Shown here: in pieces, positions 6,876 through 14,805 of the stretch
Position numbering within the stretch: the first letter of the stretch is position 1
Layout: each line of letters starts with the position of its first letter
From: CAZIQY01 sp964541605
Lineage (GTDB): Bacteria; Desulfobacterota; Syntrophia; Syntrophales; UBA2185
NCBI GenBank assembly: GCA_964541605.1
Contig: CAZIQY010000043.1
Span: forward strand, 1-23,498
Direction of reading: 5' to 3'
DNA length: 23,498 bases
Position numbers and translations under genes: made by a program
Notes under the pieces: generated by a model
Database searches by the model: none
Told to the model about the DNA's origin: nothing
The model's input: only the letters and a program-made list of their open reading frames with translations

Positions 6876-6938
6876 ATGGAATCCCTGACGCAACAGAGAC
6901 AATGTTTGCCTTGCAAAATGGCGCAAAAGCCATTATAA
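6876..6938 (+). CDS. Candidate 20-aa small ORF upstream of the M23 peptidase
   Basis: ATG 6876 is preceded by a perfect AAGGAG (6865-6870) at 5-base spacing, a better initiation site than most genes in this window. The frame encodes MESLTQQRQCLPCKMAQKPL and stops at TAA 6936-6938, with a CxxC-like CLPC. It ends 116 bp before the peptidase start. The strand and position suit a leader peptide or small protein for the peptidase transcript. No family is recognised. The same frame continues after the stop with more Cys-containing codons but two further stops, so it may be the head of a decayed gene. Confidence 0.35.
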   Translation: MESLTQQRQCLPCKMAQKPL

Positions 6939-7054
6939 GTCTGCCCGGATTCCAAGCAAGTGAAGTCTCCCGTCCGAGGGCGGGATTTACCTGGAAAGAA
7001 TTTGTAAAAGAAGCCGGGGTATGCGGGATGTGCCGCCGGTTGATGAGGGTCTCG

Positions 7055-8383
7055 ATGAAAACATACAAACCTTATATCATCAGTATTTTAGTTCTATTCA
7101 TCGCCGGAGGCGGATGGTGGTTTTTTAACACATTCGGTGAGTGGGAAAAGCCTGCCATAACATTCGATCAGGAGATCAATGCTATCGGCATGCAAAAAGC
7201 TTTTCAGATCACATTCACGGATCGAAAACGGGGTCTCCGCAATACATCTGTGACGGTGTCACAGGACAACCAGACCCAGATTCTCTCTTCCATCAATTAT
7301 CCCGCTCCGGGAACGAAAGAAGAAATAGTGTCGGTCGCCGTTGACCCGATCACCATGAAACTTCACAACGGACCGGCTGTTCTCAATGTGACGGCCACCG
7401 ATTATGCCCTCTGGAAAAATCAGACCGTGATAAGCCGGCAAATCAACATCGACGTAACACCGCCGCAGGTATATTTCCTCAATCCGACAAATCATATCAA
7501 TCCGGGCGGCGCCTGTGTCGTCACCTATAGAACATCGGAACCGGTCGTCATGACCGGCGTCCGGGTAGCAAATGCCTTCTTTCCGGGTTCTCCTGTCACG
7601 ATCTCCGGGAAACCCGGCTACGTCAGTTATTTTGCCTTTCCAATTGAAGCAAGCGGCAAAGCGATAAGTGTCAAGGTATCGGCAAAGGATGAAGCGGGAA
7701 ACGAGACGTCCGTCAACGTCCCCTATCTGATCATGGCCAAAAAGTTTCGCAGTGACAAGATGTCATTGTCCGACAGCTTCCTGGAACAGAAAATGCCTGA
7801 ATTCCAGTCATATATTCCTTCTCTCCGCGGAAAGACTCCGGTGGAAACATTCATGTATGTGAATGGCTTTTTGCGTGAGGACAACAACAAAATCATTCAG
7901 GAAGTCTGTCAGAAAGTCTCGCCGAGACAGCTCTGGCAGGATACGTTCGCAAGAATGAAAAACGCCGCGCCCATGGCCATGTTTGGCGATAAACGCTCTT
8001 ACGTCTATCAGGGAAAGGTTGTGGGTGAAAGCACCCATCTGGGCGTCGATCTGGCCTCGACCGCCCACTCCCCCATTGAGGCGGCCAACAACGGCGTTGT
8101 CGTTTATACAGGCTATCTCGGCATTTACGGCAACACGGTGATCATTGACCACGGCCTGGGGCTGTTCACGCTTTATGCCCACATGGATGCGATTCACGTC
8201 AAGAACGGACAGGAAGTGAAGAAGAGTGAGACCATCGGACAATCAGGAACGTCGGGGCTTGCCGGCGGAGATCATCTTCATTTCAGCATCCTCGTGGGAG
8301 GACAGTTTGTCAATCCCCAGGAATGGTGGGATGCCCATTGGATCGCCGACAATGTGACCAAGAAATTAGAGGTTTCTTTTTAA
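7055..8383 (+). CDS. M23 family metallopeptidase, membrane anchored
   Basis: 442 residues from ATG 7055, chosen because GAGGG lies 5 bases upstream and a signal-anchor follows directly (MKTYKPYIISILVLFIAGG). A longer frame from 6902 lacks a ribosome site. Periplasmic beta-rich regions (about 30-230) contain two Ig-like stretches (VTATDYALW; AKDEAGNETSV). The C-terminal LytM/M23 domain has zinc ligands His328 and Asp332 in THLGVDLA and the HLH pair His407/His409, so the active site looks complete and the protein should be an active zinc endopeptidase cutting peptide cross-links in peptidoglycan. It stands alone on the plus strand and ends TTAA, sharing 3 bases with the end of convergent rapZ. 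The target bond and regulation are unknown. Confidence 0.9.
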   Translation: MKTYKPYIISILVLFIAGGGWWFFNTFGEWEKPAITFDQEINAIGMQKAFQITFTDRKRGLRNTSVTVSQDNQTQILSSINYPAPGTKEEIVSVAVDPITMKLHNGPAVLNVTATDYALWKNQTVISRQINIDVTPPQVYFLNPTNHINPGGACVVTYRTSEPVVMTGVRVANAFFPGSPVTISGKPGYVSYFAFPIEASGKAISVKVSAKDEAGNETSVNVPYLIMAKKFRSDKMSLSDSFLEQKMPEFQSYIPSLRGKTPVETFMYVNGFLREDNNKIIQEVCQKVSPRQLWQDTFARMKNAAPMAMFGDKRSYVYQGKVVGESTHLGVDLASTAHSPIEAANNGVVVYTGYLGIYGNTVIIDHGLGLFTLYAHMDAIHVKNGQEVKKSETIGQSGTSGLAGGDHLHFSILVGGQFVNPQEWWDAHWIADNVTKKLEVSF

Positions 8384-9246
8384 CTTTTTGTAATATCCCG
8401 GTGGTTTATCGTAACCACGTATTTCTTATCCGACAAATAAGCGCCCAGATGGTTGGCGAGAACAACCGATCTGTGTCTGCCCCCCGTACACCCCAGAGCG
8501 ATATTCAGCCTGGACTTTCCCTCTTTTTCATAAAGGGGAATGAGAAAGGCCATCAATTCATACAGTTTCTGGACAAATATCCGGCTTTCGTCGGACCCCA
8601 GGACATACTCCCTGACATGCGGATGATGGCCGTCAAAACGTTTTAATTCTTCGACAAAATGGGGATTGGGTAGAAACCGTACATCCAGTACGATATCCGC
8701 ATCAGCGGGGACGCCATAACGATATCCGAAGGATGTCACATGAATGACCAGCCTGTGACTTGCCGGCGAAGAAATAAAATACCTCTGCACGATGTCTTTT
8801 AACTGATGCACATTGCAGGATGTCGTATCAATGACCTTCTCCGCCATATTTTTCAAGGGAGTCAGTTTTTCTCTCTCCAGATTGATTCCGTCCATAACGG
8901 AACCTTTTACAGACATGGGATGAACCCTTCTTGTCTCGCTGAACCGGTGCAGAAGGGCATCATCGCTTGCGTCAAGAAACAGAATCTCGATTTTATAGCC
9001 CCTTTCTCTCAAACGGGCAAATACCTTTGTGTAGGTCTCGAGGAAACTTTTCTCCCTCAAATCCATGACCATGGCAACTATCGGAACCTTCTTCGATGAC
9101 TCAGACTGAATACTGAGGAATTTTGGCAACAGAACAACCGGCATATTGTCGACACAGTAAAAACCAATGTCCTCCAAGGCTCTGAGGGCTGTACTTTTAC
9201 CTGAGCCGGACATGCCTGTGATAATCACAACGCGGGGAGTTTTCAT
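8380..9246 (-). CDS. rapZ: RapZ / YvcJ nucleotide-binding adaptor
   Basis: 288 residues from ATG 9246, which overlaps the hprK stop (ATGA) and has GGAGG upstream; the longer frame to 9339 lies inside hprK. The N-terminal P-loop is GMSGSGKS (11-18). The C-terminal domain has HVTSFGYRYG, DADIVLDVRFLPNP, FDGHHPHVREY and GCTGGRHRSV, all hallmarks of RapZ. In enterobacteria RapZ guides RNase E to the sRNA GlmZ and tunes glucosamine-6-phosphate synthesis; in other bacteria the family binds nucleotides and its RNA target is often unknown. Position after ptsN and hprK is conserved in proteobacteria. Last gene of the cluster. Confidence 0.95.
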   Translation of the reverse strand: MKTPRVVIITGMSGSGKSTALRALEDIGFYCVDNMPVVLLPKFLSIQSESSKKVPIVAMVMDLREKSFLETYTKVFARLRERGYKIEILFLDASDDALLHRFSETRRVHPMSVKGSVMDGINLEREKLTPLKNMAEKVIDTTSCNVHQLKDIVQRYFISSPASHRLVIHVTSFGYRYGVPADADIVLDVRFLPNPHFVEELKRFDGHHPHVREYVLGSDESRIFVQKLYELMAFLIPLYEKEGKSRLNIALGCTGGRHRSVVLANHLGAYLSDKKYVVTINHRDITKS

Positions 9247-10124
9247 ACAACACGGCCTCCACTCGAAAAATTCCTTGTTGCTTTGTCGATTCTTCCTGCA
9301 GGTTCCCTCCAGCCCGAGCCTGCAGGAAAACCCATGCACGGAAGTTTCACGCCCAGGATGTCATAAGCTTCACCAAAGGCGTCATTTGCCGGCATACTCC
9401 CATGATCATCCGGGATTCCGAATTTAACCACGATATTCACAACTGTCTCCTCGCGGACGGATGCCTCTCCAAAAAGGTCTTTCGCATTGAAGATTCCCAC
9501 ATTTTTGATTGCCAGATAATTTTTCACCGATTCATGGCTGCGTCCGTATAACACCCCTCCCTTTTTTTTCATGATTTCAATGACGTCATCTGCAATCCAG
9601 GTGTGTCCCTCCGCTGCCAGCCTCATGGCGCACATGGTTTTTCCCGTTCCGCTCTCCCCGGTAATCATCACGCCGACGCCATTAACGTTTACAAGCGCCC
9701 CGTGCACCATCACTACGTTATCAATCTTTTCCCGCAGAAAACGCAGCAGGCGGCTCTCCAGGAGATACCCGTCGTATCGGGATGTTAATACCGGAATGCG
9801 ATAAACATTTGAGAGATGAACAATGAGCTCCGGCAGAAATCCGGTTTGAGAAAAGATAATACAGGGAATGCCTGCCAGGCGAATGATTTGAAATATTTTC
9901 TCGCGCGCTGAAGCGGTGGTCTCTGTCAGTGTATTAATATGGGAAGGAGCGAGAATCAGAATGGTTTCGGGATGCAGGTTGTCATAGAATGACTTATTTT
10001 CCCTGCACCGCTGAGCGCCTGTACGACCTATTTTATTTTCAGAACCATATCGGCATATTGTCTGTGCTAAACCCAGTCGTTTGCCGGCATCTCTCAGCAG
10101 CTGTTCTACTGTTATACAATTCAT
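9243..10124 (-). CDS. hprK: HPr kinase/phosphorylase HprK, divergent
   Basis: 293 residues. The enzyme phosphorylates and dephosphorylates a serine of HPr/NPr-type PTS proteins. The C-terminal catalytic domain shows MVHG (His141), Walker A GESGTGKT (156-163, Lys162) and ADD (179-180). The family signature normally reads LEIRGxGIINV; here it is LAIKNVGIFN (204-213), so the Glu is Ala205 and the Gly is Asn208. The later PVRPGRN-like loop reads FPAGSGWREPAG and is degenerate. The N-terminal substrate-like domain (1-125) is present but weakly conserved, and the protein ends early after KATRNF. Full length otherwise. Kinase function is plausible; phosphorylase function is uncertain. No HPr gene occurs in the window. 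ATG 10124 has a weak ribosome site. Confidence 0.88.
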   Translation of the reverse strand: MNCITVEQLLRDAGKRLGLAQTICRYGSENKIGRTGAQRCRENKSFYDNLHPETILILAPSHINTLTETTASAREKIFQIIRLAGIPCIIFSQTGFLPELIVHLSNVYRIPVLTSRYDGYLLESRLLRFLREKIDNVVMVHGALVNVNGVGVMITGESGTGKTMCAMRLAAEGHTWIADDVIEIMKKKGGVLYGRSHESVKNYLAIKNVGIFNAKDLFGEASVREETVVNIVVKFGIPDDHGSMPANDAFGEAYDILGVKLPCMGFPAGSGWREPAGRIDKATRNFSSGGRVV

Positions 10125-10154
10125 CGTGATTAGGTAATCCTGAAACCTCCCCCG

Positions 10155-10616
10155 CTAACAGGCATCATCTCTTTCAGCAATCAACCGGTACAGATCATCT
10201 TTCGTCTTCGCTTCTATCAGATTCCCCCGGAACTCGCTGTCTTTGAGCATCCGGGATATTTTGGCCAGCACCTTCAGGTGCTGACCGGTTGTGCTTTCCG
10301 GAGCCATCAGGAGAAAAAATAGATGAACCGGTTTTCCATCCATGGCATTGAAATCAACCCCATCTTTGCTTCTCCCGAATGACACGATCAAATCACCCAT
10401 ATCACTGTGCTTGCCATGCGGTATGGCGATCCCGTCTCCGATCCCCGTACTTCCAAGTTTCTCTCTTTCAAGCAGGACGTTCACCACGGCATCATGATTG
10501 ACTTTCATATCACTCTGCAGAAATATCGCCGACAATTCAGCAAGCACATCTTTTTTGCTCTTTGCAACCAGGTCTTCGATAATATATTCTTTCCTGAACA
10601 GATCCGTAACCTTCAT
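10155..10616 (-). CDS. ptsN: PTS EIIA-Ntr (PtsN)
   Basis: 153 residues, an EIIA domain of the fructose/nitrogen PTS. The phosphorylated His is His67 in GIAIPHGKH, followed by the usual DFNAMDGKPVHLFFLLMAPE core. EIIA-Ntr takes phosphate from NPr and regulates potassium uptake, nitrogen and envelope responses rather than transporting sugar. ATG 10616 is chosen because AAAGGAAGG lies just before it; an upstream in-frame TTG at 10637 overlaps the hpf stop but has no ribosome site. It sits directly after hpf, as usual in rpoN neighbourhoods. Confidence 0.95.
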   Translation of the reverse strand: MKVTDLFRKEYIIEDLVAKSKKDVLAELSAIFLQSDMKVNHDAVVNVLLEREKLGSTGIGDGIAIPHGKHSDMGDLIVSFGRSKDGVDFNAMDGKPVHLFFLLMAPESTTGQHLKVLAKISRMLKDSEFRGNLIEAKTKDDLYRLIAERDDAC

Positions 10617-10633
10617 GAACCTTCCTTTACTCT

Positions 10634-11173
10634 TCAACTGTTGGTTTCTATCAGTAAATATTTCCCATCATCCCGAAGATAAACGACACTGACCTTTTCA
10701 GTTGAAGCGTCCCTGTATATGATAAACCTGTTTTTCAATGATTCGACCTCCATGATGGCTTCATCCAGAGACATGGGTTTCAATACAATCATTTTTGTCT
10801 CCACGACCCTGGTATCCGGATTTTCATCCATATCTTCCGCTCTTTGCTCCATGCCGCCAATATTTCCACCACGAACAGAATTTGTCTTCTGGCTCCTGAT
10901 CTTTTCCTTTTTCTTCTTGAGTTGACGTTCGATTTTCTCAATTGCATCATCAATGGCAAGGTGCATGTCCTTGGCTTCTTCTTTCGCATTAACATTTAAT
11001 CCGTTTGCCATTAAATTGACTTCTGCTACATTCCTGAATTTTTCAACGGAGAGAACGACGCGCGCTTCTACTGGATTATCAATATACTTCTTGAGTTTCT
11101 TTAATTTTTCCTCGATATATTCCCGATGCCAGTTTTCCCCCTCCTTATTCCTGAAAGTTACAGAAATCTTCAT
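10634..11173 (-). CDS. hpf: Ribosome hibernation promoting factor, long form
   Basis: 179 residues. The N-terminal S30AE domain (MKISVTFRNKEG to about 105, with basic KKKKEK) binds the decoding centre. A variable linker follows, then the C-terminal dimerisation domain (about 120-175, VVETKMIVLKPMSLDEAI...). This two-domain long HPF makes 100S ribosome dimers alone, unlike the short enterobacterial protein. AGGAGG stands 6 bases before ATG 11173. The position between rpoN and ptsN is the classical one. A perfect TATAAT in front suggests it can be transcribed independently of rpoN, fitting stationary-phase need. Confidence 0.95.
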   Translation of the reverse strand: MKISVTFRNKEGENWHREYIEEKLKKLKKYIDNPVEARVVLSVEKFRNVAEVNLMANGLNVNAKEEAKDMHLAIDDAIEKIERQLKKKKEKIRSQKTNSVRGGNIGGMEQRAEDMDENPDTRVVETKMIVLKPMSLDEAIMEVESLKNRFIIYRDASTEKVSVVYLRDDGKYLLIETNS

Positions 11174-11200
11174 AACTGCCTCCTCTTACATTTCGTTCTC

Positions 11201-11229
11201 ATTATAGGTTGTTCCCCATGCGTCCGCTT
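11201..11229 (-). promoter_or_regulatory. Candidate promoter for hpf
   Basis: On the minus strand a perfect TATAAT lies at 11201-11206, 27 bases before the hpf start. The hexamer 17 bp upstream (AAGCGG) is not a -35, so if real the promoter depends on the -10 or an activator. Confidence 0.4.
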
Positions 11230-11232
11230 GAC

Positions 11233-12696
11233 TTAAAAATACTTTTTCCTCTTTGACGATGGGAGAATGCCCATCATTTCCCTGTATTTTGCGACAGTTC
11301 TTCTCGCAATGGATATGCCCGATTTTTCCAACAGTTCGACGATGTCATGGTCACTGTATGGTTTTTTTGGTTTCTCCCCGCTGATGATCTTTTTGATTTC
11401 TTCCCTGACGCTCTTCGATGCCAGGCTGTCCCCGTCTGTTTTATGGATACCGCTACTGAAGAAGAACTTCAACTCAAAAATCCCTCTCGGAGAATGCATG
11501 TATTTATTGGTAACAACGCGACTGATCGTTGATTCATGCATCTCCACATCATCCGCCACATCCCTGAGGACGAGGGGTCTCAAATGTTGAATTCCCTGAT
11601 CGAAAAACTCTCTCTGGAACTTAAGGATGCTTTCCGTCACTTTGTAAACCGTGCGGTGTCTCTGCTGAATGCTCTTGATAAGCCACGTCGCCGATTGTAT
11701 CCTTTCCTTGACATACTTCCGGCCGCTTTCCGAATCGTGATTCGGACCGAGTCCGCTCATAATATCCCGATAAAAATTACTGATTCTCAATCTTGGCAGC
11801 CCGTCATCATTCAGGAGAATCTTGTACTCATCGCCTGACTTGAAAACAAAAACATCCGGCACAATGGCGGAGATACTTTCCGCCTGATACCTGCTGCCGG
11901 GTTTCGGATCCATGTTGCTGATCAGCACAACAATCTTCAGGACGTCATCGAGAGGAACCTTGAGTTTTCTCGCAATGTTCGGATAATTCTTGATTTCAAG
12001 ATCTTTCATGTGGTTGGCAATAATCGTTTCTATAAGGGGATCCGATAGTCCGAAGATCCTGGCTTGAATCAGGAGACATTCCCTGATATCCCGTGCGGCG
12101 ATACCGGGAGGATCGAAATCCTGAACCCTTTTTAAGACCGCTTCAACAAAATTCTGATCCACCCCCGTCTGGACGGCAATTTCATCTGCCGTTGCAATCA
12201 GATATCCATTGTAGTCAATGTTTCCGATGATCTGCTCTCCCACCTTCATTTCAAGTTCTGTAAACCGTGCGAGTTTTAATTGCCACATCAAATGGTCGGT
12301 CAGAGATTGTTTCACCGTCAACACGTTATCCCATGAAAGAGCTTCATCTCTTTCACGATCATATCTCACCCCTACAGGGCCGTAGTCTTCGAGGTAGTTG
12401 TTCCAGTCGAAATCGTCCTTTCCGTCACCCTCCCCTGTAATTTCCTCGGTGCGTTCGACGACCCTGACTTCTTCCCTGCCGGCTACATCTGTTTCCCCCT
12501 CTTCGGGTACAGGAACATCTTCAGGATATTCCTCGGCAGTGACTTCCTCAAGCAGCGGGTTTTCTTCCATCTCCTGCTGAATCATATCAATCAGCTCCAG
12601 CCTCGAAAGCTGCAGAAGCTTGATCGCCTGCTGCAGTTGGGGCGTCATGATAAGCTGTTGTGTCAGCTTCAGATTTTGCTTTAGCTCAAAAGCCAT
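11233..12696 (-). CDS. rpoN: RNA polymerase sigma-54 factor RpoN
   Basis: 487 residues. Region I (1-50, LKQNLKLTQQLIMTPQLQQA) contacts activators. An acidic, low-complexity region II (about 52-110) is rich in EE and PVPEEG. The core-binding and DNA-binding regions follow, with the helix-turn-helix in RDVADDVEMHESTISRVV, and the RpoN box ARRTVAKYRE is near the C-terminus, recognising the -24 element. All regions are intact. It directs transcription from -24/-12 promoters with AAA+ activators. ATG 12696 has GGCGGA about 9 bases before it. I saw no -24/-12 site in front of the genes in this window. Confidence 0.97.
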   Translation of the reverse strand: MAFELKQNLKLTQQLIMTPQLQQAIKLLQLSRLELIDMIQQEMEENPLLEEVTAEEYPEDVPVPEEGETDVAGREEVRVVERTEEITGEGDGKDDFDWNNYLEDYGPVGVRYDRERDEALSWDNVLTVKQSLTDHLMWQLKLARFTELEMKVGEQIIGNIDYNGYLIATADEIAVQTGVDQNFVEAVLKRVQDFDPPGIAARDIRECLLIQARIFGLSDPLIETIIANHMKDLEIKNYPNIARKLKVPLDDVLKIVVLISNMDPKPGSRYQAESISAIVPDVFVFKSGDEYKILLNDDGLPRLRISNFYRDIMSGLGPNHDSESGRKYVKERIQSATWLIKSIQQRHRTVYKVTESILKFQREFFDQGIQHLRPLVLRDVADDVEMHESTISRVVTNKYMHSPRGIFELKFFFSSGIHKTDGDSLASKSVREEIKKIISGEKPKKPYSDHDIVELLEKSGISIARRTVAKYREMMGILPSSKRKKYF

Positions 12697-12734
12697 TTAC
12701 TGTCCGCCTGCCTATAATCGCCTGTATCGTTCAT

Positions 12735-13481
12735 TCAGAGAACGAAATCCTCGCCAAAGTATATTTTTCTCGCAATCTCACAATGGGCTATCGCCTCCGG
12801 ATTCCCTTCGACCAGCACGGTTCCTTCATTGATGATATACGCCCTGTCACACACAGAAAGCGTTTCTCTGACATTGTGATCGGATATGACGACGCCGATC
12901 CCCTTGGATTTCAACTTATTGATAATCTTCTGAATATCAATCACTGCAAGAGGATCAATACCGGCAAAAGGCTCATCAAGAAGAATATATTTAGGTGATG
13001 TCACAAGCGCCCGGGTAATCTCGACCCTTCGTCTTTCCCCGCCTGACAAAGAATAAGCCCTTGCCTTCGCGAGATGAAAAAGATCCAGTTCCCCCAGAAG
13101 TTCCTCCAGTCTTCTTTTTCTCTCTTCTTTGTCTGTATGGACCGTTTCGAGAATTGACATGATATTTTCTTCTACTGTCAATTTTCTGAAAATGGATGGT
13201 TCCTGGGGCAGATAGTTTATTCCTTTTCTGGCTCTGATATACATGGGGCATCGGCTGATGTCTTCTCCGTTTAAGCAGATGTTTCCGCTATCGGGCCATA
13301 TCAATCCGACGATGATATAAAACGTTGTGGTTTTGCCCGCGCCATTGGGACCCAAAAGGCCTACCACTTCCCCGGGATTGATTTCCAGGTCTACCTCATT
13401 GACAACCTTTCTGCTCCCATAGATCTTTGTCAACCCCTGTGCTGCCAATATTCCCATGGATTCAAGTGAAGCCCCGCTCAA
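12735..13481 (-). CDS. lptB: LPS export ABC transporter ATPase LptB
   Basis: 248 residues. Walker A GPNGAGKTT (44-52), Q-loop NYLPQEPSIF, signature LSGGERRR, Walker B YILLDEPFAGID and switch His in VISDHN are all present; the PQEPSIFRKL stretch is typical of LptB. With LptF/LptG (not in this window) it powers LPS extraction from the inner membrane. The start is ambiguous: TTG 13481 overlaps the lptA stop (TTGA) and has AAAGGGTGG upstream, while ATG 13457 gives the usual short N-terminus but lacks a ribosome site. I prefer the TTG because of coupling. Confidence 0.95.
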   Translation of the reverse strand: MSGASLESMGILAAQGLTKIYGSRKVVNEVDLEINPGEVVGLLGPNGAGKTTTFYIIVGLIWPDSGNICLNGEDISRCPMYIRARKGINYLPQEPSIFRKLTVEENIMSILETVHTDKEERKRRLEELLGELDLFHLAKARAYSLSGGERRRVEITRALVTSPKYILLDEPFAGIDPLAVIDIQKIINKLKSKGIGVVISDHNVRETLSVCDRAYIINEGTVLVEGNPEAIAHCEIARKIYFGEDFVL

Positions 13482-14071
13482 CGACGACCACCCTTTATGT
13501 TTTTGTCTTTATCATCCTCCGGGTAGATGATCGCTTTTACCCTCTTGTTTTCACCGCTTTCAACAACCCCCCTGTCTTCATCAAGAAAGACGACGATCCT
13601 GTCTCCCCGTATGACGTTCCGTCCTTCGCGCATCACGGCATTGCCCGTCATAACGATCTTCTGGGTATCCTGAAAAAAAACGGCATCTTCCCCTGTTACA
13701 ATCCTTTCGCCCTGCGTGACAGTGACACGTCCTTTCGCCTCAATTTTCTCCAGATCTCCCATGTCACCGGCTCCTTTTGAAGGCGATTTCTCCGGCTTGC
13801 CGGGATCCTTTCGATAATACAGAAGAAGCTTATCCGACTTGATGACTCTATCGGCCTGAGTGGCGACGGCATTGCCGGAAAATACCACGAGTTTTTTTTC
13901 ATTGTATGCGTCCAGCCGGTCTGAAACAATTTGTATGGGCTGATTTGCATCTATCTTTGGCTTCTTCCTGGCGACAGACTCCCTGGCATCGAGATTCCAG
14001 AGGGGAGCGACCATCAAAATAAACAGAACCCATAACGCTTTCGTGATGATACAACGCCGGTTACCGGTCAT
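13478..14071 (-). CDS. lptA: LPS transport periplasmic protein LptA
   Basis: 197 residues. A signal sequence (about 10-29) is followed by the OstA/LptA beta-jellyroll from about 43 (IQIVSDRLDAYNEKKLVVFSGNA...) with the repeated V-x-F-x-G-N-A and I-x-A/G-D-x pattern, forming the periplasmic bridge that carries LPS between LptC and LptD. A charged insertion (KDPGKPEKSPSKGAGD) interrupts the fold at about residues 88-105 and a basic tail (DDKDKNIKGGRR) ends the protein. It overlaps lptC by 11 bp and lptB by 4 bp (TTGA). Short, rapidly diverging family; the context makes the call firm. Confidence 0.92.
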   Translation of the reverse strand: MTGNRRCIITKALWVLFILMVAPLWNLDARESVARKKPKIDANQPIQIVSDRLDAYNEKKLVVFSGNAVATQADRVIKSDKLLLYYRKDPGKPEKSPSKGAGDMGDLEKIEAKGRVTVTQGERIVTGEDAVFFQDTQKIVMTGNAVMREGRNVIRGDRIVVFLDEDRGVVESGENKRVKAIIYPEDDKDKNIKGGRR

Positions 14072-14636
14072 TTTTATGTATCCTGGCTTTTACCTTCGAC
14101 AATAGAGATACGCCCTGATCATTGAGCGACAGGGTCATGCCTGTCCCCCGGACCTGCATCCGGGCATTTTCCATGACAACGGGAGAATCTGTATAGAATC
14201 GTTTCTCGGAACCGGAATATTTCAGGATATCTGTGGTCAGACGATCTCCCTTATCAGAAACGATGGTAACGTTTCCTGAAATTTCAATGTTTTTTGTTTC
14301 CGTATTCATCCGGCCGCTCTTTCCCGTCATGACGAAGGTTTTACCATCCTGCATGATGACCTTTATCTTCAGATTGTCGAAGACAGCAAGATTTTCATTT
14401 TTCATATACTTTGCAGCATCCGCTATGATCTCCCACTTCAAGCCTGTATCAGCTACATCCGTATAAAGCACATCTCTGACCTGAAGATCTATGTTGTCGG
14501 ACAAAATTTTAATTCTGTTGTCTTCAGAAGAATATTCAGCCCGCAGAATCAAAAATACAACCGCTGCCAGCACTAAAAATAACGCAGAGCCGATGATAAC
14601 GGCCTTTTTATTCTTCATAAATTGAAAACCCGTCAT
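14061..14636 (-). CDS. lptC: LPS export protein LptC
   Basis: 191 residues with a single N-terminal membrane anchor (about 10-29) and a periplasmic OstA-like beta fold (ISDxxDLQVRDVLYTDV-type start, VFDNLKIKVIMQDG, GKSGRMNTETKNIEISGNVTI in pieces). It accepts LPS from LptBFG and hands it to LptA, encoded next with an 11 bp overlap. ATG 14636 has GGAGA 9 bases upstream; a second in-frame ATG at 14618 lacks one. First gene downstream of the promoter at 14745-14773. Confidence 0.92.
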   Translation of the reverse strand: MTGFQFMKNKKAVIIGSALFLVLAAVVFLILRAEYSSEDNRIKILSDNIDLQVRDVLYTDVADTGLKWEIIADAAKYMKNENLAVFDNLKIKVIMQDGKTFVMTGKSGRMNTETKNIEISGNVTIVSDKGDRLTTDILKYSGSEKRFYTDSPVVMENARMQVRGTGMTLSLNDQGVSLLSKVKARIHKNDR

Positions 14637-14744
14637 TGAAACCCGTCTCCTGTCGGTCAGGCTTTCCGGTGGGGGGAATACGTATTCGCGTCATGGCATT
14701 AAAGATGCGAGCCTGATCATCCGACATTTTCTTCCGTTACTGAT

Positions 14745-14773
14745 TTTATATCATTCGCCTTGACATATGTAAA
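14745..14773 (-). promoter_or_regulatory. Sigma70-type promoter ahead of lptC
   Basis: On the minus strand TTTACA (14768-14773) and TATAAA (14745-14750) are separated by exactly 17 bp, each with 5 of 6 consensus matches. Transcription would start near 14738, giving a leader of about 100 bases before lptC. This lies in the only sizeable gap of the cluster (14637-14805), so lptC-lptA-lptB-rpoN and beyond can probably be expressed apart from kdsA-kdsC. The leader shows nothing else I can name. Confidence 0.6.
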
Positions 14774-14805
14774 GATTAAACGTGAAATGCTATTATTACA
14801 ATATG

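Noticed and set aside
6902..7054. 51-codon N-terminal extension of the M23 peptidase from ATG 6902
   Set aside because: No ribosome site precedes 6902, whereas ATG 7055 has GAGGG at 5 bases and opens directly on a signal-anchor. The extension would place polar sequence ahead of the anchor.
9247..9339. Longer rapZ start at 9339
   Set aside because: The extra 31 residues lie inside hprK and are not family-like; ATG 9246 has GGAGG and starts just before the P-loop as expected.
14760..14796. Plus-strand TTGACA with a TATTAT downstream
   Set aside because: The two boxes are 25 bp apart and point antisense into the end of kdsC; the minus-strand promoter at the same place fits far better.
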